DNA of 64,000 nt from Sphingorhabdus sp. 109 (GTDB taxonomy: Bacteria > Pseudomonadota > Alphaproteobacteria > Sphingomonadales > Sphingomonadaceae): the NCBI RefSeq assembly GCF_902506555.1, contig NZ_LR732707.1, forward strand, positions 2,441,290-2,505,289, in the 5' to 3' direction. How positions within the stretch are numbered: the first letter of the stretch is position 1; each line of letters starts with the position of its first letter. The position numbers and the translations under genes are program-made. Positions 17,748-27,078 of this stretch are shown here, in pieces. Below the pieces are notes generated by a model that worked only from the letters and a program-made list of their open reading frames with translations, did no database searches and had not been told where the DNA came from.

Positions 17748-18203
17748 ATGGCGACGACACTGAACATAAATGGCAAAGACGAAACAGTCGAGGCGGCAGC
17801 GGGGACGCCCCTGCTCTGGGTACTTCGTGACCATCTGAAAATGACCGGCACCAAATTCGGATGCGGTATCGCGCAATGCGGCGCTTGCACCGTGCATGTG
17901 GATGGCACGCCAACCCGTGCCTGTATCACGCCTCACGACAGCCTCGACAAGGCCAAGATCACGACGATCGAGGGATTGTCGGGAGCCGCCGCCGATGTGA
18001 TCCGTGATACATGGGTAGAGAATGATGTGCCCCAATGCGGCTATTGCCAGTCCGGCCAGATACTCGCCGCCACCGCATTGCTTAGCGAAAAGCCCAGTCC
18101 CACCGACGGGGATATTGATGCGGCAATGAGCGGCAATATCTGTCGTTGCGCAACCTACATGAGCATCAGGCGTGCGATCAAGCAAGCGGCAGGGAAGCTC
18201 TGA
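17748..18203 (+). CDS. 2Fe-2S subunit of the molybdenum hydroxylase (IorA-type)
   Basis: A 151-residue small subunit with both iron-sulfur sites: the plant-ferredoxin motif GCGIAQCGACTVHVDG (around residues 40-56) and the helical-domain motif CGYCQSGQ...CRC (around 99-137). TGAGGAG lies about 6 bases before the ATG, and the gene starts 14 bases after the large subunit, so the two are made together. No signal peptide is seen; it is probably co-exported with the Tat-tagged large subunit. No cytochrome subunit follows, although many relatives have one. Confidence 0.9.
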   Translation: MATTLNINGKDETVEAAAGTPLLWVLRDHLKMTGTKFGCGIAQCGACTVHVDGTPTRACITPHDSLDKAKITTIEGLSGAAADVIRDTWVENDVPQCGYCQSGQILAATALLSEKPSPTDGDIDAAMSGNICRCATYMSIRRAIKQAAGKL

Positions 18204-18344
18204 TCGGCCTATTTTTTGCCGGGCGTATCTTCAAGGCAGCGCCGCATATTTCCACATTTCCTCAATATTCATTCGTTCAGAGCTTGTGACCTCGCGCAGG
18301 CTCACGAATGGCGGGTGCCGCCTTGAATTGTTGAATTCACAACA

Positions 18345-19211
18345 TCATGGAATTTTTGGCAGCGCTATGGCTTTCACCAGACCCAGTTTGCGATCAACCG
18401 CATAGATTGTCCGGCTGTTGTCTGGCGCAAAGGAAAAGGCCTGCCCCTCTATTTCGAGCGAGATGGTCGCAATATGCGCCAGATATGGCCCGCGGGCGGG
18501 TGCTTCCAGCACATAGATTTCGGGCCGGTCGTGGCCGGATATATATAGTCTGCCATCGGGACCGATGGCGCCACCGGATGCGGCATAGGGTGCCATGCGA
18601 CCGGTTACCGCTTCAGGAAACAGCCAGCCGCCCGTGCGCCGCCACTGCTTGTCGAAGGTCACAACGCTGGAGTAGCGATGGTCCTTATAGGGGACTCCAC
18701 GCCGGTCATAGTGGGCAAAGGACGCTAGAAAGCCGGTATCGGTCGCTGCAAACCAGGTCAGCGAACCTTCCTCCATCATGCCGAGACTGCGGGTAGTGCG
18801 GTGCTCCATGGTTTTGGTATCAAAAATTTCGATGGACGAGCCCATCGGGACGGCGGGATAGTTGGAATTGGCACACCAGAGAAGCGCCGCATCGACATAG
18901 CAACTGTTGAGATGTTCGATGGCGGGCGTAGGCAGATCGCTCCACCGGGCGACAGCCGCCCCATCGGCCAACCGATATTTGCCGATCATGCTGTTGTCGA
19001 TGGCGTAAAAATGCTCCGCATCTGCAGCCGCCCCCTGGTCGGCTTCAGGGGCTTCATAGACCGCCAGCGTCTTCGCATCGAGCATCAGCGGGACGGGAAC
19101 AGTATCACCCTCATGCTGGCGCAGCACCGGCTCGCTGGCCATGGGCGGAGTAGCATCGACGGGAACAGACAATAAGACAAACAGCATTGAGAATTGCCAG
19201 GCCTTGATCAC
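18345..19211 (-). CDS. Secreted propeller-like protein of unknown function
   Basis: A 288-residue protein with an N-terminal signal (hydrophobic residues 6-20). The remainder contains short strand-rich repeats such as LYISGHDRPEIYVLE and TIYAVDRKLGLVKAI, suggesting a beta-propeller; no catalytic motif is evident. Two cysteines (CYVDAALLWC) may form a disulfide. It lies 100 bases downstream of the second TonB receptor in the same direction, separated by a strong terminator hairpin, so it is probably read at lower level or from its own promoter. A periplasmic ligand-binding role connected with that receptor is possible. Confidence 0.55.
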   Translation of the reverse strand: MIKAWQFSMLFVLLSVPVDATPPMASEPVLRQHEGDTVPVPLMLDAKTLAVYEAPEADQGAAADAEHFYAIDNSMIGKYRLADGAAVARWSDLPTPAIEHLNSCYVDAALLWCANSNYPAVPMGSSIEIFDTKTMEHRTTRSLGMMEEGSLTWFAATDTGFLASFAHYDRRGVPYKDHRYSSVVTFDKQWRRTGGWLFPEAVTGRMAPYAASGGAIGPDGRLYISGHDRPEIYVLEAPARGPYLAHIATISLEIEGQAFSFAPDNSRTIYAVDRKLGLVKAIALPKIP

Positions 19212-19256
19212 ACCATCATCCTTTGCTTAGAGAAACGGAGTTGTCCTCCGGGAAAA

Positions 19257-19284
19257 GGCGAGCGATCATTTTTGACCGCTCGCC
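19257..19284 (-). terminator. Rho-independent terminator after the second TonB receptor
   Basis: Perfect 8-base arms GGCGAGCG and CGCTCGCC enclose a 12-base loop. In the minus-strand direction the stem is followed by a TTTTCC tract. It lies 27 bases beyond the receptor stop and fits an intrinsic terminator reading leftward. Confidence 0.78.
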
Positions 19285-19311
19285 CTGTATATCATGCATG
19301 GTCCCGAAGGA

Positions 19312-22101
19312 TCAGAAACTGGCGCTGAAACCGAAATCGACATTGATGCCATAGGCTTCCCGTGCCGATATCTGACTGCTTACCGCCTGATAGGCGATCG
19401 AAGGTTCCTCGGTGATATTGGAAACAGAGCCGAAAAGCTCCACGCCCTTCATGAGACGGTAAGAGAGACGCGCATCCAGCACGGTCCGCCCGGCCGAATA
19501 GCCATCGCTCGCACTCGTGGAACCGACAGAAGTGAGATAGGCATCGCGGTAGCTCAAGGCCACCCGCGCCTCGATCGGCCCCTTCTCGTAGAAGAGCGCG
19601 CCACCGGCAATCCATTTTGACTGCCGGAAGAAAGGCAGGTCATCGGCTCGGTCCGGTACATTCACATTGCTGTCGACAAAGGTCACGTTGGCCGAGATGC
19701 CGAGACCGTCGAGCGGCGCGGGCAGGAATGTCAACCTTCTCACCGCGTTGGCTTCTATGCCGAACAATTCTCCATCGCTGGCATTTTGCGGCTGCGAAAG
19801 GCCGAGCAGGTCGATCCCCGCAAAGCTCGTGTCAACCAGACGCTGCGTGTAAACCGGATTCTTGATATTTTTGTAGAACATGGCGAGCGAGAATATGCTC
19901 TCGGCATCCGGATAATATTCGGCCGAAACATCAAGTCCCATGGAGGTATAGGGTTCCAGACCCGGATTCCCTGCCTCGCCTTCACCATCCTCTTCCTCGA
20001 ATGTCGGTACGACATCGCTATAATTGGGACGGCCTATGGTATTGGTCCACGCTGCCCGGATCGCTACATCTGGCCGCGGGCGGTAGTTGAGCGACAGGCT
20101 TGGCAGGACATGGGTATAGTTCTGGTCGAAACTCAATGGTGCGATATCCGAGACCGTTATCGAGCCGTCGCCGTCGGTATCGCGGATGGCAAAGGCATCA
20201 TAGGTGCCTTCGGTCCGCTCGATCCGCACGCCGCCAATGGCGGTCAGATCGCCCAGCTCCAGACTGGCCATGACATAGCCGGCATATATTTTTTCGCTGA
20301 CGCGATAGTCGGAGGCGCTGTCATTGAAGCCGGTTGTTTCCTCGTCTAGGACGAGCAATCCCGGGTTCTGGCCGAAAAAATAATCGAGCGTGGCGGCATA
20401 ATCCATCGCCGGTCCGAAGCGGTAATCGCCGTCATAAAAATTGGCGATTTCTGCAAGCGCTGTTCCGCTATCGGCAAAGGTAACGTCGGTGACCGGTTCC
20501 CAAAGCTCCTGATAATTGTCGCGGTCCTTGGTCCGGTCGGTATATTTCGCGCCAAATTTGACGAAACTGTCGCTAACGTCGGCAAAGCTGATTTTTACGT
20601 CGGCCTTGATCGCATGAAGATCCTCATCAATCGTCTCCCGCCGCAGACGAATGCGGCGCAGCGGAAAGGATGCCGGATCGAACAGGACTTCATCGACATC
20701 AACGAACGTGGGCATTTCGCCTTCGACAAGAATGGTCGAGACCGCGACGCTCCCCGAGCGATATTCGATATCGTCGCGCACCGGTGTATGTTCCTGCGCG
20801 TGCGCATAGGTATAGTTCAGGGCAAGATCGACATTGCCGAAGCTGAAGTCCGCACCCGGCGAGATATTGTACAGCTTCTGGGTCTGTTCGTTCTGGCGAA
20901 ACTCACGGGTTGCCCGGCCCGATGAATAGGTGACCTGGTTGGGGGCCGGAAATGTGATGTCGCCGCGCGCCATGTCATAATCAAACTGGTCGCGTCCTTC
21001 CACGTCGGTAAATTCATTGTAGATATTGCGAACATAGAGGTGGACATTATCGCTGGGCCGCCAGTCCAGGTTCAGGATAGCGCCAATGCGTTCCCGCATG
21101 ATCGAATAATCAAAATAGCGCATGCCAGTAGGGGCAAAAAATCCGTCCGCAACTTCGGTCCAGCCTAGCGGATCGACCAGCTGGCTGTCGATGAACCGTT
21201 TGGAATAGCTGATGCCGGCGACGATGCCGAAGCTCTCGTCCGGTCCGATCCTTTGGCCGTGCATCGCGCTGCCGGCGAAGCCCAGCTTGTCCGAAGCCCC
21301 GCTGTAGATACCGCGGCCGGAAATATAGGTGAACGGCTTGTTCTGGTCGAATGCCGTCGGCGTGACGATATTGATCGAACCGCCGATGGCATTGGCGTCA
21401 TAATCGGGGGTTACGGTTTTCACGACCTCGATGGCGGCGACCAGGTCCGAAGGGATGGTATCAAGAGCCACGCGCCGGCCCTCGGCCTCCGGAATGCCGA
21501 CAATATTGCCGTCTATGGTCACCTGATTGAGATTGGGGTCGACACCGCGAATGACAACATAGCGCGGTTCGCCCTGATCGATCTCGACTGAGATACCCGG
21601 CAGCCGCTGCAGGGCTTCCGCAGTATTATAGTCGGGCAGCTTGCCGATGCCGTCGGATGAGACGATGTCGGAAATGACCGGCAGCGAACGCTTGCGTTCG
21701 ATCGCCAGCAGACGCGACGTGCGGGCACCGGTTACAACGATCGCACCGTCCGCGGCATTGCCCGCTAGTTCGATGCTGGCATCCGCGGTTACCGAACCTT
21801 GCTGCGGCACCGTGACTTCCATCCTCTGCTCAGTGTAGCCCGGCTGCAGAATGACCAGCGTATAGGTGCCAGCCTCGAGGCCGAGCATCGCATAGCGGCC
21901 ATTTTGATCGGTGCCGACCGACTGGCCGGTTTCCTCAACCATCACGGTCACTCCGCGCGCTGGTCGATCCAGCGATGCGCTACTGATCGTCCCGACAACA
22001 TCGCCGGCAATTGCCGTACCGGGCATGACCACAGAAGCCAGAATGGCGGCACGAAGCCAGCGCGTGCGGCTGCCTTTACGGTTAAGAAATTCACGACCCA
22101 T
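19312..22101 (-). CDS. TonB-dependent receptor with N-terminal carboxypeptidase-regulatory-like domain
   Basis: A 929-residue outer-membrane receptor. After a signal (to about residue 32) a carboxypeptidase D regulatory-like domain (GDVVGTISSASLDRP...YTLVILQPGYTEQRM, residues ~33-110) precedes the plug (IVVTGARTSRLLAIERKR, LQRLPGISVEI, DYDANAIGGSINIVTP) and barrel, ending in GFSASF. This layout is frequent in receptors for carbohydrates, peptides or phosphorylated organics. The gene diverges from a PhoD-type phosphatase across 165 bases and is followed by a secreted propeller-like gene, which hints at uptake linked to phosphate-ester hydrolysis. Confidence 0.92.
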   Translation of the reverse strand: MGREFLNRKGSRTRWLRAAILASVVMPGTAIAGDVVGTISSASLDRPARGVTVMVEETGQSVGTDQNGRYAMLGLEAGTYTLVILQPGYTEQRMEVTVPQQGSVTADASIELAGNAADGAIVVTGARTSRLLAIERKRSLPVISDIVSSDGIGKLPDYNTAEALQRLPGISVEIDQGEPRYVVIRGVDPNLNQVTIDGNIVGIPEAEGRRVALDTIPSDLVAAIEVVKTVTPDYDANAIGGSINIVTPTAFDQNKPFTYISGRGIYSGASDKLGFAGSAMHGQRIGPDESFGIVAGISYSKRFIDSQLVDPLGWTEVADGFFAPTGMRYFDYSIMRERIGAILNLDWRPSDNVHLYVRNIYNEFTDVEGRDQFDYDMARGDITFPAPNQVTYSSGRATREFRQNEQTQKLYNISPGADFSFGNVDLALNYTYAHAQEHTPVRDDIEYRSGSVAVSTILVEGEMPTFVDVDEVLFDPASFPLRRIRLRRETIDEDLHAIKADVKISFADVSDSFVKFGAKYTDRTKDRDNYQELWEPVTDVTFADSGTALAEIANFYDGDYRFGPAMDYAATLDYFFGQNPGLLVLDEETTGFNDSASDYRVSEKIYAGYVMASLELGDLTAIGGVRIERTEGTYDAFAIRDTDGDGSITVSDIAPLSFDQNYTHVLPSLSLNYRPRPDVAIRAAWTNTIGRPNYSDVVPTFEEEDGEGEAGNPGLEPYTSMGLDVSAEYYPDAESIFSLAMFYKNIKNPVYTQRLVDTSFAGIDLLGLSQPQNASDGELFGIEANAVRRLTFLPAPLDGLGISANVTFVDSNVNVPDRADDLPFFRQSKWIAGGALFYEKGPIEARVALSYRDAYLTSVGSTSASDGYSAGRTVLDARLSYRLMKGVELFGSVSNITEEPSIAYQAVSSQISAREAYGINVDFGFSASF

Positions 22102-22266
22102 TTTATTATCCCCAATTTTGAGTGAACCATTTACGGGGCGTCAGCTAGCGGTCGTGCATGACGGCCTGATTGCTGCAACATGTAGTAAATGTGAAAGTTA
22201 TTGGTCGGTTTTTAATAGTTCGGGTCGTTTAATTAATGTGTCACGACAAGACGTTAGCCCGCCACC

Positions 22267-23937
22267 ATGACCGAGAAAAAATGCGCGCCGCCATCCCCGA
22301 CATTTCCACCGCTGTCACGGCGTTCGCTCCTCCGGGCCTCTGCTATCGGCCCCACCCTGTTGATGTCCGGTTCGCTAGATGCAGCCCCCCGGGCGACATT
22401 CACCCACTCGGTCGCCAGTGGCGATCCGGAACAGCGAAGTGTTACCTTGTGGACCCGCTATGTATCGCCTGACGCTGCAGCGGTCTGGCTGCAAGTCGAG
22501 GTCGCTGAAGACGAGCAGTTCGAACGGATTGTTTTCCGCTCGTCCGCCCTGTCATCGCCGGACCGGGATTTTTGCGTTCATACCCGGCCGGAGAAGCTGA
22601 AGCCTGGGACATATTATTACTACCGGTTCCGGGCCGCCAATGGCGACGTGTCACCCACGGGCCGCACCCGCACCTTGCCGGAAGGTCGACTGGAGCGGTT
22701 CCGGATCGGTGTCTTTTCCTGCGCCAACGCAACATCGGGCTGGTTCAACGCCTATGCCCATGCTGCGGCCCGCGATGATCTCGACCTGCTGGTACACCTC
22801 GGCGACTATATCTATGAATCCAAGCTCAGCCGTTCCGATGCGCTCGAGGGGATGGCTGAGCTGCGCGGAATCGAGCCCCCGCACGAGGTGGTTAGCCTTT
22901 CCGATTACCGCAAGCGCTATGCCAGCTATCGTGCCGACCCGGCTTTGCAGGAGTTGCACCGGCGTTTTCCGGCTATTGTCATGTGGGACGACCATGAAAC
23001 CGTGAATAACAGCTGGACAAACGGAGCGGCCAATCATGATCCCGCCAGCGAAGGGCGCTGGACGGACAGGATGGCAGCGGGTGTGCAGGCCTTCTACGAG
23101 TGGCTGCCAATGCGGGAAAAGCCATATTCCGAATATCAGCTAGGCGATCTGGCGACGCTCTTTCGCCTGGAAACCCGGCTAACCGGACGCACGGAGCAGC
23201 TGGATTTGAAAGAGGCCATCAATGACCATGGTGAAGATATCGCTGCCGCGGCAATGAGTTTCCGCGATGGGCCGCTCAACGATCCGACTCGCTCCATGAT
23301 GGGGGCCGGACAGGAACAGTGGCTCGCCGAATCGCTCGCTACCTCCACTGCATCGGGGACAAAATGGCAAATACTGGCCCAGCAGGTAATCATGGGACGA
23401 TCCCGGATGCCGGAAGATTTTGAAGCCTTCTTTGGCCCCGGGGACAGGCCGAGCAACCGGAAGCTTGCAGAGATGGAGCGGGCGGCGCGCCTCGCGGCCA
23501 TCGGGGTACCGATCCATATGGATCGTTGGGAAGGCTATCCCGCGGCTCGGCGCCGCTTGCTGCAAGCGTCACAAAATGCCGAAGCCGATCTCGTCGTACT
23601 GAGCGGCGACAGCCATAATGCCTGGGCGTTTAACCTCGACCATAACGATCAGCCGGTCGGTGTCGAACTGGCGGTACAGGGTGTATCATCGCTTGGCATG
23701 GACAAGCGCTATCATGGCGATCCGGCTACCATAGCCAAGCGCTTTGTCGACGCCAATCCTGATCTTGTCTGGTGTGATACCAGCCAGCGGGGCTATATGG
23801 TGCTGGACATAGAGGCGGAAAGGATTGTCAATGAATGGCTCTTCATCCCCTCGCGCTTTGCCCGCACGGCAGAGGTCAGCGCCACCCATCGCATGCAGGT
23901 TACCCGGGGAAGCCGCAGGCTTTCGTTTAGCGAATGA
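22267..23937 (+). CDS. PhoD-family alkaline phosphatase/phosphodiesterase, Tat-exported
   Basis: A 556-residue phosphatase of the PhoD type. A twin-arginine signal (LSRRSLLRASA, residues ~16-26) marks folded export to the periplasm. A PhoD N-terminal fibronectin-like domain follows (FTHSVASGDPEQRSVTLWTRY). The metallophosphatase core has NATSGW, HLGDYIYE, MWDDHE (VMWDDHETVNNSW) and LSGDSHNAW, which supply metal ligands. PhoD enzymes release phosphate from mono- and diesters using calcium and iron. No PHO box was recognised upstream. The gene is divergent from the second TonB receptor. Confidence 0.9.
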   Translation: MTEKKCAPPSPTFPPLSRRSLLRASAIGPTLLMSGSLDAAPRATFTHSVASGDPEQRSVTLWTRYVSPDAAAVWLQVEVAEDEQFERIVFRSSALSSPDRDFCVHTRPEKLKPGTYYYYRFRAANGDVSPTGRTRTLPEGRLERFRIGVFSCANATSGWFNAYAHAAARDDLDLLVHLGDYIYESKLSRSDALEGMAELRGIEPPHEVVSLSDYRKRYASYRADPALQELHRRFPAIVMWDDHETVNNSWTNGAANHDPASEGRWTDRMAAGVQAFYEWLPMREKPYSEYQLGDLATLFRLETRLTGRTEQLDLKEAINDHGEDIAAAAMSFRDGPLNDPTRSMMGAGQEQWLAESLATSTASGTKWQILAQQVIMGRSRMPEDFEAFFGPGDRPSNRKLAEMERAARLAAIGVPIHMDRWEGYPAARRRLLQASQNAEADLVVLSGDSHNAWAFNLDHNDQPVGVELAVQGVSSLGMDKRYHGDPATIAKRFVDANPDLVWCDTSQRGYMVLDIEAERIVNEWLFIPSRFARTAEVSATHRMQVTRGSRRLSFSE

Positions 23938-24061
23938 TTCAATTCGAAACCGAGGCCGCCCCCGGCGGAGGGACGGCGCAATAGGAACCCCAGATATGAT
24001 TGCCCGGCCACTGTCCGCACAGTGAGCAGATTGACTCAATAGCGTTCTTGGATCAGTCGAG

Positions 24062-25006
24062 ATGTTTCAGTCGTTGGCCATGAGTACAAACATCTCTCCA
24101 AATCACCATGCCGTCGAGATCGTTGAAGTCGGGCCGCGCGATGGTCTGCAGAACGAGCAGGCTATCGTCAGTACTGCGGACAAGGTTCGGCTGATTGAAA
24201 AATCGATCGATGCCGGCAGTCGGCGTATCGAGGTGGCAAGCTTTGTCAATCCCAGACGCGTACCGCAAATGGCTGACGCAGACGAGGTATGCGCCGCTCT
24301 GCCCGGCCGGGATGATGTCACCTATATCGGTCTGGTCATGAATTTGCGCGGTGCCGAACGGGCCGCGGAGACCGGACGCAATCTGCAACTGGGCGCGGTT
24401 GCCGTCTCCACCGACCAATTTGCGATGGCCAACCAGGGACAGACCAGCGACGGTTCGGTCGAATCGGCCAAAGCCATAATCACCTATGCACAATCCCGGG
24501 GGCTGAGCGCCCAGTGCACCATTGGTGCCTCGTTCGGCTGTCCGTTTGAAGGCGAAGTTGAACAGGATCGTGTCGTGGCGATGGCCAAATCTATTGCCGC
24601 AGCCGGACCGGTAGAAATTGCACTGGCGGACACCATCGGCGTTGCCAATCCGGCCCATGTCGAGCAATTGGTCAAGCGGGTGCGCGACGCGATAGACCCG
24701 CTTCCGGTGCGAGTGCATTTCCATAATACGCGCGGTACCGGCCTCGCCAATGTCTGGGCGGCAGTCCGGGCAGGCGCACAAACGGTGGACACTGCGCTGG
24801 GTGGCCTTGGCGGCTGCCCCTTTGCGAAGGGATCAGCGGGCAATGTTTCCAGCGAAGACGTCATCTACATGCTGGAGCGTGCCGGAATTTCAACAGGAAT
24901 GAACCTCGACGCGTTAATCGCTGCGAACAGCTGGTTATCCGGGGTCATGAACAAGAAACTGCCTGGGTTGGTGGCAATCGCACCCGCCTTTCCACAGCAA
25001 GCATAA
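24062..25006 (+). CDS. HMG-CoA lyase family protein
   Basis: A 314-residue TIM-barrel lyase of the DRE-TIM/HMG-CoA lyase family. It has the N-terminal VGPRDGLQNE motif (catalytic Arg), a metal-site HFHNTRG segment and the signature GGLGGCPFAKGSAGN with catalytic cysteine. The usual reaction splits 3-hydroxy-3-methylglutaryl-CoA to acetyl-CoA and acetoacetate in leucine catabolism; relatives cleave other 3-hydroxy-3-methylacyl-CoAs. An alternative start at 24080 is equally possible, as neither ATG has a strong ribosome site. It lies 13 bases before the hydantoinase A gene, in an operon ending in a CoA transferase, so a specialised substrate is likely. Confidence 0.88.
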   Translation: MFQSLAMSTNISPNHHAVEIVEVGPRDGLQNEQAIVSTADKVRLIEKSIDAGSRRIEVASFVNPRRVPQMADADEVCAALPGRDDVTYIGLVMNLRGAERAAETGRNLQLGAVAVSTDQFAMANQGQTSDGSVESAKAIITYAQSRGLSAQCTIGASFGCPFEGEVEQDRVVAMAKSIAAAGPVEIALADTIGVANPAHVEQLVKRVRDAIDPLPVRVHFHNTRGTGLANVWAAVRAGAQTVDTALGGLGGCPFAKGSAGNVSSEDVIYMLERAGISTGMNLDALIAANSWLSGVMNKKLPGLVAIAPAFPQQA

Positions 25007-25019
25007 TAAAGGATAGTAT

Positions 25020-27077
25020 ATGGGTTATCGTTTGGGCGTTGATGTAGGCGGAACATTTACCGATCTATTGTTGTTTGATGTCGAAAGTGGCGCTTTCTGG
25101 CGGCATAAAACGCCGTCCACTCCGCACGACAGTTCCGAAGGTATTCTGACCGGCGTGACCGCGATATGTGCAAAGGCGGAAGTCGATGCCCGGGAAATTG
25201 AATATTTCCTGCATGGCACCACGGTCGCCACCAATGCCGTTCTTGAAGGCAAGGGCGCGAAAGTCGGGCTGATCACCTCAGAGGGCTATCGCGACATCAT
25301 GCAAATTGCCCGCAGTCTGGTGCCGGGCGGCCTGGCCGCATGGATCGTGTGGCCCAAGCCGCAACCGCTGGCCGCACTCGAAAACACGGTCACGGTCGAT
25401 GGCCGCATGGACGCTCGCGGTCAGGAGCTGCGGCCGCTCAGCGAGACAAGCATCACAAGCGCGCTCACGACGCTCAAGCAACAAGGCGTCGAAGCGGTTA
25501 CGGTGTCGCTGGTCAATGCCTATACCAATGGCTTGCACGAAAAGCGGATCGGAGAAATGGTGCAGGATTTCCTGCCCGGCATTCCGGTGTCGCTCAGCCA
25601 CGAAGTCCTGCCTGAAATGCAGGAATATGAACGCACCTTGACGACCGTTGCCAACGCGGCGGTAAGGCCCGTCGTCAGCCGCTATATCTCGAGTTTGCGT
25701 ACCAAGCTCGCAGACCAAGGTCTGGACGGAAATCTGTCCTTGTTGCGATCCGACGGCGGTTTGATGTCATCCCAGAAGGCCGAGGAACATCCCGTCGACA
25801 TTCTGATGTCCGGACCCGCAGGCGGCGTCACCGGAGCGATCTGGGTGGGCCGCAATGCCGGGCTGCAGAATATTCTGACGCTTGATGTCGGAGGCACATC
25901 AACCGACGTCGCGCTGATCGAGAATCTCGAACCGCGGCGGGTGCGAACCACCGATGTCGGCCATTTGTCCGTACGGGCATCCTCCCTCGATGTAAAAACC
26001 GTCGGGGCCGGCGGTGGCTCCATTGCCTATGTGCCGGAACTGACCAAGGCGCTCCGGGTCGGGCCACAGTCGGCCGGAGCGGTACCTGGCCCCGTGGCTT
26101 ACGGCAAAGGCGGTGAAGAACCGACCGTGACGGATGCCAATGTGGTATTGGGATATCTTCCGGAAAATCTGCTCGGCGGCAGCTTCAAGCTTGATCGCGA
26201 AGGCGCGACCAAATCGGTACAGAAAATTGCCGATGCTCTGGGCATCGGGTTGATGGAAGCGGCCCGCGGCATCATCGATATCGTGAATGAAAATATGTTC
26301 GGCGCGTTGCGCATGATCTCGGTCCAGCAAGGATATGATCCACGGCATTTCGCGCTCATGGGCTTTGGCGGCGCAGGACCATTGCACGTCAATGCCGTTG
26401 CAAAGCTGACTGGCAGCTGGCCCGCAGTGTCTCCGATGTCGCCCGGCGTATTGTGCGCTCTCGGCGATGCCACGACCCGGATGCGGACGGAAACCGCGCG
26501 ATCATTTTCAAAATTTGCGTCTGAAACCGAAACCAGCGAACTCATTGACCTGCTGTCGGAAATGGCGACGCAAACCCGCGCCGAACTGCTCAGTGACGGA
26601 GTGGACGACGCCGATATCAGCAGCGAATTCGAGATTGATGTCCGCTATGCCGGACAAGCGTTCGAAGTATCCTTGACCATAACGCCCGAAATGCTCGAAC
26701 AGGGTGGGATACAGGGCATATTGGATCGCTTTGACGAGGAGCATAACCGCCTTTTCACGTTCAACATGGATTCGCCGCACGAAATTGTGAATTTGCGTGC
26801 CGTTGCGCTTGGCCGTTCACTCGATCTGCCTTCCTCCACGCTACCGAAAGGCAATGGCGACCCGTCTGCGGCGAAAATACGCGATCACAAATTGTGGATG
26901 GATGGCAAGGAGCAGGATGGTGTGATCTACGACCGCTCCAAACTGGCGCAGGGAGATATAATTCCCGGCCCTGCCATTGTCGTCGAAATGGACTCCACGA
27001 CGCTCATCGAATCCGATTGCGTAGCAACGGTCGACGCCGTCGGGAATATTCTGATTAATCCGGCGGAAGGGGAATAA
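25020..27077 (+). CDS. Hydantoinase A/oxoprolinase family subunit
   Basis: A 685-residue HyuA-type subunit with the actin-like ATP-binding motifs of the family: GVDVGGTFTD (residues 6-15), HGTTVATNAV and LDVGGTSTDVAL. HyuA/HyuB pairs use ATP to open lactam or hydantoin rings (oxoproline, N-methylhydantoin, caprolactam), or, in acetone/acetophenone carboxylases, to carboxylate ketones. Length matches the N-methylhydantoinase A class. The HyuB gene begins one base after the stop, so the two are coupled. The flanking HMG-CoA-lyase-type and CoA-transferase genes could fit either lactam opening or ketone carboxylation followed by CoA activation. Confidence 0.9.
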   Translation: MGYRLGVDVGGTFTDLLLFDVESGAFWRHKTPSTPHDSSEGILTGVTAICAKAEVDAREIEYFLHGTTVATNAVLEGKGAKVGLITSEGYRDIMQIARSLVPGGLAAWIVWPKPQPLAALENTVTVDGRMDARGQELRPLSETSITSALTTLKQQGVEAVTVSLVNAYTNGLHEKRIGEMVQDFLPGIPVSLSHEVLPEMQEYERTLTTVANAAVRPVVSRYISSLRTKLADQGLDGNLSLLRSDGGLMSSQKAEEHPVDILMSGPAGGVTGAIWVGRNAGLQNILTLDVGGTSTDVALIENLEPRRVRTTDVGHLSVRASSLDVKTVGAGGGSIAYVPELTKALRVGPQSAGAVPGPVAYGKGGEEPTVTDANVVLGYLPENLLGGSFKLDREGATKSVQKIADALGIGLMEAARGIIDIVNENMFGALRMISVQQGYDPRHFALMGFGGAGPLHVNAVAKLTGSWPAVSPMSPGVLCALGDATTRMRTETARSFSKFASETETSELIDLLSEMATQTRAELLSDGVDDADISSEFEIDVRYAGQAFEVSLTITPEMLEQGGIQGILDRFDEEHNRLFTFNMDSPHEIVNLRAVALGRSLDLPSSTLPKGNGDPSAAKIRDHKLWMDGKEQDGVIYDRSKLAQGDIIPGPAIVVEMDSTTLIESDCVATVDAVGNILINPAEGE

Positions 27078-27078
27078 A

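Noticed and set aside
22102-22266. PHO box upstream of the PhoD phosphatase
   Set aside because: No CTGTCAT-type direct repeats with 4-base spacing were visible in the divergent gap.
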